From NCBI GenBank assembly GCA_002369175.1, contig DFES01000099.1:578-26755 (forward strand): DNA of 26,178 nt. The letters run 5' to 3'. How positions within the stretch are numbered: position 1 is the first letter of the stretch; each line of letters starts with the position of its first letter. Below, in pieces: positions 8,071 to 15,502 of this stretch. The stretch is from Selenomonadaceae bacterium UBA3796 (GTDB taxonomy: Bacteria; Bacillota; Negativicutes; Selenomonadales; Selenomonadaceae). A model generated the notes under the pieces. The model saw nothing but the letters and a program-made list of their open reading frames with translations. It had not been told where the DNA came from and made no database searches. A program made the translations under genes and the position numbers.

Positions 8071-8856
8071 TTATTCAGGAGTTTTTCTGTGTTTTCTCCA
8101 TTGGAGCAGGAGAAAGGCAAGGGCGGCGAGGGAAAATGCCGCGATGCTTGTCATCTGGGCGCTTTTGAAGAGGCCGAGGATGAGCTGGGTATAATCCCCA
8201 CGAAGGTATTCCAGAAAGAAGCGGGCGGCGGAATAAAGCATGACATAGAGGGCGAGGCACTGCCCTTTGGCGTGGTTCGTGCAGCGGAACATGAGCAGGA
8301 GGGCGAAGATCACAATGTCCAGCTGTCCTTCCCATATTTCGGCAGGCCAGAGGGGCTGATCCCCATACGTATGATAAGCGAGGGTGGTGGAGGGATAGAG
8401 AATGCCGAAGGAGGAACCCGTGGGAGCACCAAAGGCATCCCCGTTCAGCAGATTAGCGCAGCGCCCCAGAGCCTGTCCCAGAATGATGGCAGGGGCGAGT
8501 ATGTCCCCCAAGGCCCAGGCATCCAGCTGGTGATGCCTGGCATAGAGCAGGCCGACCGTAACTCCCAGGAGGATGCCTCCCTGAATGGCCATGCCCCCCT
8601 GCCAGACATGGAGAATTTCCGTGAGATGATGGGAGTAATAATCCCAATCAAAGAAGAACACGTCCCACAGCCTGGCGCCAAGAAGTCCTGCGATGCCGCA
8701 ATAGATGCCGATGTCCACAACGTATTTTTCATAGCCGCGACCGTCCTGTTTGGCCAGGAAATAGCCGACGCCGGTGGCAAGGATAATGCTTAGGGAGAGT
8801 ACGAGTCCGTAAGCGCGAAGGGGGAAATCCCCAATGTAAAACAGATACTGGTGCAT
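8071..8856 (-). CDS. lgt: Prolipoprotein diacylglyceryl transferase
   Basis: Integral inner-membrane enzyme that moves the diacylglycerol of phosphatidylglycerol to the lipobox cysteine, the first step of lipoprotein maturation. 261 aa from ATG at 8856 (MHQYLFYIGDFPLRAYGL). The frame is open further upstream to 8994, but that stretch carries the promoter. Several hydrophobic helices are present. Signature segments: GARLWDVFFFD, GGMAIQGGILLG (equivalent of the H-G-G-L-L-G motif, with Gln for His), GRCANLLNGDAFGAPT (the Lgt signature, usually GR-x-G-N-F-x-N) and a C-terminal RFFLEYLRGD. The His-to-Gln change in the HGGL segment is unusual by eye. Single gene, transcribed toward hsp20. Confidence 0.93.
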   Translation of the reverse strand: MHQYLFYIGDFPLRAYGLVLSLSIILATGVGYFLAKQDGRGYEKYVVDIGIYCGIAGLLGARLWDVFFFDWDYYSHHLTEILHVWQGGMAIQGGILLGVTVGLLYARHHQLDAWALGDILAPAIILGQALGRCANLLNGDAFGAPTGSSFGILYPSTTLAYHTYGDQPLWPAEIWEGQLDIVIFALLLMFRCTNHAKGQCLALYVMLYSAARFFLEYLRGDYTQLILGLFKSAQMTSIAAFSLAALAFLLLQWRKHRKTPE

Positions 8857-8909
8857 GGGTATGACCGGATCCTTTCTGCAATGCATGTCGGATTTTGACG
8901 AACAGGAAA

Positions 8910-8944
8910 GACCGCCCAGGGGTATCATCCCTGCCCGGACGGTC
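8910..8944 (-). other. Hairpin in the lgt leader
   Basis: Outer arms GACCG/CGGTC (8910-8914 / 8940-8944) and inner CAGGG/CCCTG on the lgt-sense strand form an imperfect GC-rich hairpin within the roughly 100-nt 5' leader. No U-run follows, so it is not an obvious attenuator. Confidence 0.4.
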
Positions 8945-8962
8945 GGCGCATTTGACATGATT

Positions 8963-8991
8963 ATTCTATATCCTGCGGGATGCAATGTCAA
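8963..8991 (-). promoter_or_regulatory. sigma-70 promoter of lgt
   Basis: On the minus strand: perfect -35 TTGACA (8986-8991), a 17-bp spacer and -10 TAGAAT (8963-8968). Transcription would start near 8956, about 100 nt before the lgt ATG. Confidence 0.8.
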
Positions 8992-9050
8992 CACGCGGGG
9001 CGGCTCCCCAAGAAATTTGTTTCTGTCGTCAAATTTTGATCCTGTGGAAC

Positions 9051-9080
9051 TTTTCTATATTGGAGGATGTGTGGTAAAAT
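9051..9080 (+). promoter_or_regulatory. Extended -10 promoter for glycopolymer locus 1
   Basis: TAAAAT (9075-9080) is preceded by TGG (9072-9074), an extended -10. TTTTCT (9051-9056) with an 18-bp spacer is a weak -35. Its start near 9087 favours ATG 9121 or 9133 for the next gene and excludes the earliest open-frame start at 9067. Confidence 0.5.
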
Positions 9081-9120
9081 AAAGTCTGTTTGTCGAAACA
9101 AAAGAAAGCTGGCAGATAGG

Positions 9121-10257
9121 ATGGAGCATCGTATGAAATGTATGCGAGCGCGCGGAGAAAGTTCCGGAGAGTGCGCTATCAAGCGTGAAAGCCGTCTCTA
9201 TGTCTATGGGGCGCAGACGACAGCTTACGGCATTGTACAGGCGCTGGAGCGCCAAGGGCAAAAGGTGGAGGGCTATGTGGTCACGAAATCGGAGGGGAAT
9301 CCGTCTGTTATCCGCGACAAGCGGGTATGGTGCATTGATGACCTTCCCTCGGGAGAACCGCCGACCTTCTTCCTTGCAGTGCCGGAATACCTTCATGCGG
9401 AAATCATAGATATCCTTGGAAGCAAGGGATTTTACGATTATATTCCCATGGATGGAGATATGGAATACCGGTTGATGAAGGATTATTACAGAGCCCGGGG
9501 GAGACTGAAATTCATGGAGGACTATGCCGAGGATTTTTCCGAGGCGGCAGTGGAGGCGGTTCCGGAGAAACGCATGGAAATCTACGTGGCAAAGTCTGCG
9601 GGGGATCGGCCTCTTTCGACAGATGTTTCCTTTCCTCAAAACAGCATTGACGTGCAGGCAGGAGCTGCGCTTCATGACCGCATTCCAACCCGGTTTCGGG
9701 ATGACACGGGGGAAAACATCTCAGACAAAAACAGCCATTACGATGAACTCACGGTCACTTACTGGGCATGGAAGAACAGCAGTGCAGGGGTGAAGGGAAT
9801 TTCCCACTATCGGCGCTGCATTGCTCTCACAGAAGCGGAAAGGGAGGCTCTGGTGAAAGGCAGAGTGGATGCCCTTCTTCCCATGCCCTTCCTCTGTTAT
9901 CCTGATACCGGCATGCAGTACGGGAGATATAACCGTCCGGAAGCTGTGGACGCTATGCTGGAGGCCATCCGCATCGTACATGGGAAATCCATGCTGGAAA
10001 AGGCACGAGCTGTGCTGGCAGGAGACCTTCTCTACAACTACAACATGCTCATTGCGGCAGCGGAGGTTTTTGACAGGTATTGCGCCTGGATGTTTCCTGT
10101 ACTGGAACAGGTGGAAAGGCTTCGGGGGGATTTGCTCCCTGCAGGGGTTCATACGCGCATTTGCGGCCATCTCGGGGAGATACTTGGCTCAATCTACTTC
10201 CTTTCCTGCGGACAAGACTTGAGAATTATCCATGGGAAGAAAGTATGGTTCGTGTAG
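9121..10257 (+). CDS. DUF4422 glycosyltransferase with N-terminal Rossmann-like domain
   Basis: 378 aa from ATG 9121; ATG 9133 is an alternative with GGATGGAG just upstream. Residues about 25-130 (LYVYGAQTTAYGIVQALERQ, then FFLAVPEYLHAEIIDIL) look like the small nucleotide-binding Rossmann domain often attached to glycan enzymes. Residues about 152-375 are a DUF4422 domain: MEIYVAKS (from 152), TGENISDKNSHYDELTVTYW ending in YWAWKN (214-219), GISHYRR (ending at about 232), and YNYNMLIA. DUF4422 proteins occur in capsule and exopolysaccharide loci and are believed to be glycosyltransferases; donor and acceptor are unknown. First gene of locus 1, likely cytoplasmic. A similar Rossmann domain sits at the C-terminus of the GT2 at 21288. 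Confidence 0.85.
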   Translation: MEHRMKCMRARGESSGECAIKRESRLYVYGAQTTAYGIVQALERQGQKVEGYVVTKSEGNPSVIRDKRVWCIDDLPSGEPPTFFLAVPEYLHAEIIDILGSKGFYDYIPMDGDMEYRLMKDYYRARGRLKFMEDYAEDFSEAAVEAVPEKRMEIYVAKSAGDRPLSTDVSFPQNSIDVQAGAALHDRIPTRFRDDTGENISDKNSHYDELTVTYWAWKNSSAGVKGISHYRRCIALTEAEREALVKGRVDALLPMPFLCYPDTGMQYGRYNRPEAVDAMLEAIRIVHGKSMLEKARAVLAGDLLYNYNMLIAAAEVFDRYCAWMFPVLEQVERLRGDLLPAGVHTRICGHLGEILGSIYFLSCGQDLRIIHGKKVWFV

Positions 10258-10288
10258 TGATAGAGAAAAGAGAAAGGGAGAGGTCTGA

Positions 10289-10465
10289 ATGCAGACGGAC
10301 GGAGAAAGGATCTACCATTACCTTTTGGGGAAAGAAAACGAAGCGGAAGAAACGGCAGCCATCCCTCTGATGCAGGGAGGACAGAGATGGGAAAGTGAAA
10401 AATACAAACTGAAGCACTTGATACAAGGGCTGGCGGATGCTGGCAAAAAGAAGGGAAATGAGTGA
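10289..10465 (+). CDS. Small 58-aa hypothetical protein in locus 1
   Basis: ATG 10289 is preceded by a good SD (GGGAGAGG, 10276-10283). The frame runs 58 codons to TGA 10465 and fills most of the gap between two glycopolymer genes, with 31 bases before it and 39 after. The sequence starts MQTDGERIYHYLLGKENEAE and ends with a Lys-rich tail (AGKKKGNE). It is hydrophilic with no membrane segment or cysteine, and probably helical. I do not recognise it. SD placement, tight same-strand packing and ordinary codon use support it, but it lacks homology evidence and could be chance. Confidence 0.55.
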   Translation: MQTDGERIYHYLLGKENEAEETAAIPLMQGGQRWESEKYKLKHLIQGLADAGKKKGNE

Positions 10466-10504
10466 ACCGGCGGATGTTCACAACAGGAAGAGAAGGTGAC
10501 AGAG

Positions 10505-11824
10505 ATGATGGATCGTCCGATTCAAAGGAAAATCCTTTGGGTTCTGGGGGAAATGCAGAAAAACTTATCCGTGGAGACGCATCGGAAGGACATCCGTTCC
10601 ATGGATGAGTACCTCAGTGCTTTCCGGGACATGAAAAAGGTATCCGCAGCCTTCAGTCCCTCCCGGCAGAAGCGCTACTACGAACTGCTTGACAGTCTGA
10701 CCGCCATTATGGAAAAGATGGCAAGGAAGCATGTTGCAGGAAGGAAACAGCGCATTTCCTGCGAGCGGCTTTTGGAGGAATTATACAGAGAGTTTCAGGA
10801 AGAGAAGGAAGTCAAGAAGGAGATTGTGTTCCTTCCCTACCAGGCGGCCATGTGGGACAGCATGGAGAGCGTATGGCAGGCGGCGAGGCAGGATGCGGAG
10901 CATTGCAATGCCTATGTGATTCCCATCCCTTACTGCGATAAGAATTCCGATGGAACTCCGAAGGCATGGCATTGTGATACGGAGAAATTTCCGAAGGAAA
11001 TTCCCATCATAGACTGGCAGACTGTTGACCTTGAAAAAATGCACCCGGATGTCATTGTCTTCCACGATCCTTACGAGGAGGGCAATCTCGTGAGCTCGGT
11101 GGATCAGCGCTTTTACTCGCGAAATCTCAAGAAATATACGGACAAGCTCGTATACATTCCCTATTATGTGCTTGACGAGAAAAACTTGACAGGCAACCGG
11201 TATCTTGCGCATGTTGCCCGCCTTGCAAGGCAGCCCGGAACAAGGAACGCCGATGTGACCATTGTCCAGTCGGAAGCTGCACGGGAAGCGTTCATAAAGG
11301 CATTGGAGAACCCGGAGAAACCGGAAAGCCGCGCCTATTGGGAAAAACGCATTCTGGGTCTGGGCTCTCCGAAGATTGACAAGGTGCGCAACACGAAGAA
11401 GGAAACCGTTGAGCTGCCGGAGAAATGGCGGCGGCTCATAGAGGGGAAGAAGGTTGTCCTCTACAACGTAAGTGTCACCATGGTGCTTCACCGGACAGAA
11501 CTCTTTCTTGGAAAAATTCGCGATACCCTTGCCATGTTCCGCGGGAGCAAGGAGGTTGTGCTCTGGTGGAGACCCCATCCGCTGCTTGAGGCAACGCTTT
11601 CTTCCATGCGCCCCGAGCTTTTGGAGGAGTATCGGGAGATTGTGGAGACGTACAAGAGGGAAGGTTGGGGCATCTACGATGAAACCGGGGACATGTACCG
11701 TTCCATCGCATGCAGCGATGCCTTGTATGGTGACGCAAGCTCCATGGCCATACTCTTCCGCATGGCGGGAAAACCGGTATTGGCACAGAATTATGCCGTA
11801 CGCAGCTGTACGGCAAAGGTGTGA
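10505..11824 (+). CDS. GT-B/CDP-glycerol glycerophosphotransferase-like glycopolymer protein
   Basis: 439 aa from ATG 10505, with AAGGTGA as SD; GTG 10496 and ATG 10508 are also possible. The N-terminal ~100 residues are charged and helical. From about residue 105 (EIVFLPYQAAMWDSMESVW) an N-terminal GT-B-like half follows with PDVIVFHDPYEEGN and VYIPYYVL. The C-terminal half has VVLYNVSVT, WWRPHP (His358) and YGDASSM (408-414). That YGDxSS motif replaces the TDYSS motif of TagB/TagF enzymes. This variant is common in Firmicutes polysaccharide loci and annotated as CDP-glycerol transferase-like; activity is unproven. It ends soon after the PVLAQNY strand, shorter at the C-terminus than TagF. 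Twelve bases separate it from the SDR gene. Confidence 0.75.
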   Translation: MMDRPIQRKILWVLGEMQKNLSVETHRKDIRSMDEYLSAFRDMKKVSAAFSPSRQKRYYELLDSLTAIMEKMARKHVAGRKQRISCERLLEELYREFQEEKEVKKEIVFLPYQAAMWDSMESVWQAARQDAEHCNAYVIPIPYCDKNSDGTPKAWHCDTEKFPKEIPIIDWQTVDLEKMHPDVIVFHDPYEEGNLVSSVDQRFYSRNLKKYTDKLVYIPYYVLDEKNLTGNRYLAHVARLARQPGTRNADVTIVQSEAAREAFIKALENPEKPESRAYWEKRILGLGSPKIDKVRNTKKETVELPEKWRRLIEGKKVVLYNVSVTMVLHRTELFLGKIRDTLAMFRGSKEVVLWWRPHPLLEATLSSMRPELLEEYREIVETYKREGWGIYDETGDMYRSIACSDALYGDASSMAILFRMAGKPVLAQNYAVRSCTAKV

Positions 11825-11836
11825 AGGGGACAAGTG

Positions 11837-12871
11837 ATGGAAAAAGAGAAATGCAAGCAGGAAGATCTGGATTATCTTCTTCATACCCAATGGGTTCCAT
11901 GGGAAGAACTGGAAGGAAAGACCATCCTCGTTACGGGCAGCACGGGACTCATCGGTTTTCATCTGGTTCGTGCTCTTCTTCATGCAAGCAGGGAGAAGGG
12001 GCTGGGAGTCCGGGTGATTGCCCAGGCAAGAGACAAAGAGAAAGGGGAATGGATGTACCGGGATTTACTGCCGCATTCCGGGCTTGAGTTTCTCTGGGGC
12101 AATGTGGAGACTCTTCCGCAAGTGGACGGTCCGGTGGACTACATCGTGCACGGCGCCGGCGTTACCGCAAGCAGGGAGATGGTCGAAAGACCTGTGGAGA
12201 CGATTTGGACGACCGTACAGGGAATGCGGAACCTGTTGGAACTGGCAAGGGAGAAGAAAACCCTGGGCGTGGTTTTTCTGTCGAGCATGGAAGTCTACGG
12301 CAGGCAGACCTCGGGGGAGGTCATCGGGGAGGACTGCGATGCGCACCTGGATCCGGGGAACCTTCGCGACTGCTATCCTGTCAGCAAGGCACTGGCGGAG
12401 AGCCTCTGCGTTTCCTATGCCCGGGAATATGGCATCCGGACAAGCTGCCTGCGCCTGTCACAGGTGTTGGGCTGTTTGGAGAGAAGAGGAAATACGGGAG
12501 AGAAAAAGATCATACAGCAGATCTTCGATGATATTCGGAACGGGCGGGATATCCGTCTCCTGACCAAGGGTGGAAGCAAACGAACCTATGTGTACATACG
12601 GGATGCCATATCTGCGATCCTCGTCGCGCTGCTGAAGGGGGAAGGTTTCTTCAACGTGTCGGATGAGGAGAGCTATTGCTCGATCCGGGAACTCTGCGAA
12701 ATGGCGGTTCATGAGCTGGCAGAGGACAGAATTCGCGTTGTGGTAGAGGGAAAAGAGCTGCCCCAGTATCCCAAGGAGAATTTCCTGAACCTCACATCGA
12801 AACGGCTCAGAAGCTTGGGATGGCAGCCTTCTGTGGGGTTGCGGGAAGCCCTTTGGAGAATACGGGAATAA
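11837..12871 (+). CDS. NAD-dependent epimerase/dehydratase (extended SDR)
   Basis: 344 aa from ATG 11837 (SD AAGGGGA 11824-11830); the frame also has GTG 11834. Extended short-chain dehydrogenase acting on a nucleotide-linked sugar or alditol. The NAD loop TGSTGLIG is at 33-40. HGAGVTASREM (105-115) follows, and the active-site triad is Ser149/Ser150, Tyr180 and Lys184 in CYPVSKALAES. TKGGSKRTYVYIRDAISAIL matches the substrate-proximal loop of the epimerase family, and WQPSVGLREALWRI is the usual C-terminus. Placed directly before a TarI-like cytidylyltransferase, it may modify the polyol or its CDP derivative. It is not a TarJ-type zinc dehydrogenase. Product unknown. Confidence 0.85.
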   Translation: MEKEKCKQEDLDYLLHTQWVPWEELEGKTILVTGSTGLIGFHLVRALLHASREKGLGVRVIAQARDKEKGEWMYRDLLPHSGLEFLWGNVETLPQVDGPVDYIVHGAGVTASREMVERPVETIWTTVQGMRNLLELAREKKTLGVVFLSSMEVYGRQTSGEVIGEDCDAHLDPGNLRDCYPVSKALAESLCVSYAREYGIRTSCLRLSQVLGCLERRGNTGEKKIIQQIFDDIRNGRDIRLLTKGGSKRTYVYIRDAISAILVALLKGEGFFNVSDEESYCSIRELCEMAVHELAEDRIRVVVEGKELPQYPKENFLNLTSKRLRSLGWQPSVGLREALWRIRE

Positions 12872-12909
12872 ATTTACAACGCAGTAAGTATTTGTTAGGA
12901 GGAAAATGT

Positions 12910-13626
12910 TTGGCTATCGCATTGATTTTTGCAGGAGGTTCAGGGAAACGCATGCGATCGGAGGCTACCCCGAAGCAGTTCCTGCCGATGCACGGAAAGC
13001 CCGTTATTATCTACACTTTGGAGCATTTTCAGGATCATGAGGATATAGAGGCCATTGTCATTGTCTGCATCAAGGCATGGATTGAAAAACTCCGGCGCAT
13101 GGTAGGACGCTATGGCATCGATAAGGTGCGTGATATCGTTCCGGGGGGCGGAACAGGACATGATTCCATCTATTTTGGCCTGGAATGTATCAAAGGCTTC
13201 GCCAAGGAGGAGGATATCGTCCTCATTCATGATGGGGTGCGTCCCCTCATCACACAGGAGCTCATCACGGAGAATATCGAAGCCGTGAAGAAGTACCGTT
13301 CCGCCATTACCTGTGAGAGCGTAAAGGAGAGCATTGTGGAAAGCAGGGACGGCATATCCATACGGACTGTGCCCCACAGGGATTACATGTACGTTGCAAA
13401 GGCTCCCCAGTCCTTCTATTTCGGCGATATTTACAGGATATACGCTCAGGCGCAAAAGGATGGAAGGAAATCCATTGATTCTGCGCATCTTTGCTATCAG
13501 TATAAAGTGCCCATGCACATGATAAAAAGCCCCAGGCATAACATGAAGATTACGGATCCTGTGGACTACTACATGTGCAGGGCTGTTTACGATGCATTGG
13601 AGAACGAGAGCATCTGGGGATTTTAG
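12910..13626 (+). CDS. Cytidylyltransferase, IspD/TarI family (probably CDP-alditol forming)
   Basis: Transfers CMP from CTP to a sugar-alcohol phosphate. 238 aa from TTG 12910, preceded by AGGAGG (12898-12903). The ATG at 12906 is out of frame, and the open extension back to 12820 lies within the SDR gene. FAGGSGKRM (7-15) binds the nucleotide, PKQFL (21-25) is the family lysine motif, HDGVRPLI and KAPQSF match IspD/TarI, and ITDPVDYY is near the C-terminus. GKPVIIYTLEHF resembles TarI (ribitol-5-phosphate) more than MEP cytidylyltransferase IspD. The location among glycopolymer genes also supports TarI. IspD function cannot be excluded because no other ispD is visible here. Confidence 0.85.
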   Translation: MAIALIFAGGSGKRMRSEATPKQFLPMHGKPVIIYTLEHFQDHEDIEAIVIVCIKAWIEKLRRMVGRYGIDKVRDIVPGGGTGHDSIYFGLECIKGFAKEEDIVLIHDGVRPLITQELITENIEAVKKYRSAITCESVKESIVESRDGISIRTVPHRDYMYVAKAPQSFYFGDIYRIYAQAQKDGRKSIDSAHLCYQYKVPMHMIKSPRHNMKITDPVDYYMCRAVYDALENESIWGF

Positions 13627-13640
13627 GGGCGTTGAAGCTT

Positions 13641-13686
13641 GCAAGAAAAGGGGAGGATTGCTTTGGCAATTCTCCCCTTTTCTTGC
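13641..13686. terminator. Bidirectional terminator
   Basis: Arms 13641-13660 and 13667-13686 pair over 20 positions with a single G-T wobble, around the 6-nt loop CTTTGG. A-rich and T-rich parts lie within the stem. It ends locus 1 (plus) and the convergent 104-aa gene (minus). Confidence 0.85.
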
Positions 13687-13694
13687 GCCGATGT

Positions 13695-14009
13695 TTACTT
13701 GTCTATGAATCCAATATGCGTCTTGAGGTCATCCAGCTCATTGGATGCGATGCGCATGAGCTGGCGGGCAATAAAGCGCTTTGCTTTGCCAACGGTATCG
13801 ATATCATCAATGTTCTGCGTGTTATCCCACGGGTACATGGGAACGATGCCGATGTATTCTTCTCCGGTCTCATCATCCGTTGCGATGGAAAGTCCCATCT
13901 TCTTTACCTTGTCATCAAAGCGCAGTCCTCTGAGTCCTATATCGGGCTGGGCATAGTCCGCATCGTTTTTCAGAGTAATGTTGGAGCGTGCAATTCCGTA
14001 GATTCTCAT
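13695..14009 (-). CDS. Conserved-looking hypothetical protein, 104 aa
   Basis: ATG at 14009 (minus), with AGGAGATGA eight bases upstream. The protein begins MRIYGIARSNITLKNDADY and is hydrophilic, mixed alpha/beta, without signal peptide or cysteines. It contains an acidic stretch (DDETGEEYIGIVPMYPWDN) and a helical C-terminus (AKRFIARQLMRIASNELDDL). I do not recognise the family. It is a single gene, convergent with locus 1 and divergent from trpS. The good SD, the terminator and the absence of a competing plus-strand gene make it real. Confidence 0.8.
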   Translation of the reverse strand: MRIYGIARSNITLKNDADYAQPDIGLRGLRFDDKVKKMGLSIATDDETGEEYIGIVPMYPWDNTQNIDDIDTVGKAKRFIARQLMRIASNELDDLKTHIGFIDK

Positions 14010-14152
14010 GATGAATCATCTCCTTGATGTATTTATAGATCATAGGCATCGTTTCTTTTGTATACATTCTACACCAAAGATAGAATTCCTGCTTTTCTGC
14101 CAAACTTCTTCTTCATCGTTCCCCATCTCTCGTGGAAACGCCAATTTGAAGG

Positions 14153-14190
14153 TTTTGCCTGTGGCAAAACTTGAATAATTGCGTTATAAT
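14153..14190 (+). promoter_or_regulatory. trpS promoter with hairpin over the -35
   Basis: Perfect -10 TATAAT at 14185-14190. The best -35 is GTGGCA (14161-14166) with an 18-bp spacer. It lies inside a 7-bp inverted repeat TTTTGCC (14153-14159) / GGCAAAA (14163-14169), which could be an operator. The leader to trpS is about 70 nt. It contains a small stem TGCCGTG/CATGGCA (14222-14241). Confidence 0.6.
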
Positions 14191-14266
14191 GAAATGAGTA
14201 ATTTTTAATTTTAGCGAAGGGTGCCGTGCAGAGACATGGCAATCCTTGTGTATGGGGGAGTACGTT

Positions 14267-15316
14267 TTGAGCGATAAAATCATTCTGACCGGTGACCGCC
14301 CTACGGGGAAACTGCATATTGGGCACTATGTCGGCTCTTTGAAACAGCGGGTGGCGCTGCAGTCCACCGGCGAGTACAAGGAAATCTTCATCATGATTGC
14401 CGATGCTCAGGCACTTACGGACAATTTCGAGAATCCGGACAAGATTCGGGAGAGCATCACGGAAGTGGCGCTGGATTACCTTGGTGTCGGGCTGGATCCC
14501 TCCAAGGCCACGATATTCATTCAATCTCAGATCCCGGAGCTTACGGAGCTTACCATGTATTATATGAATCTCGTGACGGTAGCCAGGCTCCAGCGCAATC
14601 CAACGGTGAAGGCAGAAATCCAGATGCGGAACTTCGAGGCGAATATCCCTACGGGCTTCCTCTGCTATCCCATCAGCCAGGCATCGGATATCACGGCATT
14701 CAAAGCCACCACAGTGCCGGTGGGGGAGGATCAGAAACCCATGCTGGAGCAGACCCGCGAGATTGTGCGCAAATTCAATGAAATCTATGCGCCGGTACTG
14801 GTGGAGCCGGATATTCTTCTTTCCTCCAACAAGTCTTGTTTGCGTCTCCCGGGTACGGACGGCAAGGCGAAGATGAGCAAGTCCCTGGGAAATTGTATTT
14901 ATCTTTCCGATTCTGCGGACGATGTGGCGAAAAAAGTCCAGTCCATGTACACGGATCCCACGCATATCAAGGTTTCCGATCCCGGCCACATCGAAGGCAA
15001 CACGGTATTCACCTATCTGGATGCCTTCTGCCGCCCGGAGCAGTTCGGGCGCTATCTGCCGGAATACAAAGATCTGGATGAACTCAAGGAGCATTACCAG
15101 CGGGGAGGGCTTGGCGATGTCAAGATCAAGAAGTTCCTCAATGCTGTTCTTCAGGAGGAATTGGAACCCATTCGCAAGCGCCGCCAGGAATACGCCAAGG
15201 ATATTCCCGCAGTCTATGATATGCTGAAAAAGGGCTGTGAAAAAGCCGAAGCGGCAGCTGCCCGGACCCTTGCTGATGTCAAGCGCGCAATGCACATTGA
15301 TTATTTCAACAACTGA
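14267..15316 (+). CDS. trpS: Tryptophanyl-tRNA synthetase
   Basis: Class I aminoacyl-tRNA synthetase charging tRNA-Trp. 349 aa from TTG 14267, six bases after GGGGGAG; the open frame goes back to 14246, but the SD and the family's N-terminus favour 14267. Class I signatures are intact: HIGH at 17-20 within GKLHIGHYVGSL, and KMSKS at 202-206 within GKAKMSKSLGN. GDRPTG at the N-terminus and QASDITAF plus VPVGEDQ in the active-site region are TrpS-specific. Transcribed alone from its own promoter, with a strong terminator after it. I see no T-box, although many Firmicutes trpS genes have one. Confidence 0.96.
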   Translation: MSDKIILTGDRPTGKLHIGHYVGSLKQRVALQSTGEYKEIFIMIADAQALTDNFENPDKIRESITEVALDYLGVGLDPSKATIFIQSQIPELTELTMYYMNLVTVARLQRNPTVKAEIQMRNFEANIPTGFLCYPISQASDITAFKATTVPVGEDQKPMLEQTREIVRKFNEIYAPVLVEPDILLSSNKSCLRLPGTDGKAKMSKSLGNCIYLSDSADDVAKKVQSMYTDPTHIKVSDPGHIEGNTVFTYLDAFCRPEQFGRYLPEYKDLDELKEHYQRGGLGDVKIKKFLNAVLQEELEPIRKRRQEYAKDIPAVYDMLKKGCEKAEAAAARTLADVKRAMHIDYFNN

Positions 15317-15328
15317 AGATGTTACGGG

Positions 15329-15367
15329 AAGAAGCAACGAGCTCTTGGGAAGCTCGTTGCTTCTTTG
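15329..15367 (+). terminator. trpS terminator
   Basis: Perfect 15-bp stem, AAGAAGCAACGAGCT (15329-15343) with its complement at 15351-15365, and a 7-nt loop. The stem ends in a T-rich TTCTTTG. Confidence 0.85.
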
Positions 15368-15391
15368 TACAAGCCGCAAGAGGATATTGTT

Positions 15392-15407
15392 TGTGGAAAT
15401 TTCCACA
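15392..15407. promoter_or_regulatory. Perfect 16-bp palindrome upstream of ppx (operator-like)
   Basis: TGTGGAAATTTCCACA is a perfect palindrome about 95 bases upstream of the ppx ATG and outside any gene. Its form suits a dimeric repressor or activator. No convincing -35/-10 pair was found around it, so the link to ppx-ppk1 control is inferred from position only. Confidence 0.45.
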
Positions 15408-15502
15408 CATGGCAGGAATTATCCCTATGAGAAGCGAAATAAAGAAAAAGGATTATATGCCGAGTTGAGGATAGGGTATCATACTGGAGGAGTGGGGAGT
15501 TT

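Noticed and set aside
11780..11824. Truncation or frameshift at the C-terminus of the GT-B protein at 10505
   Set aside because: The next gene has its own SD 12 bases on, and I could not see a continuation of the protein in another frame, so the end is probably natural.
14216..14241. AGGGTGCCGTGC resembling a T-box antiterminator upstream of trpS
   Set aside because: The conserved T-box core is incomplete, the leader is only about 70 nt, and no specifier stem or terminator is present before trpS.
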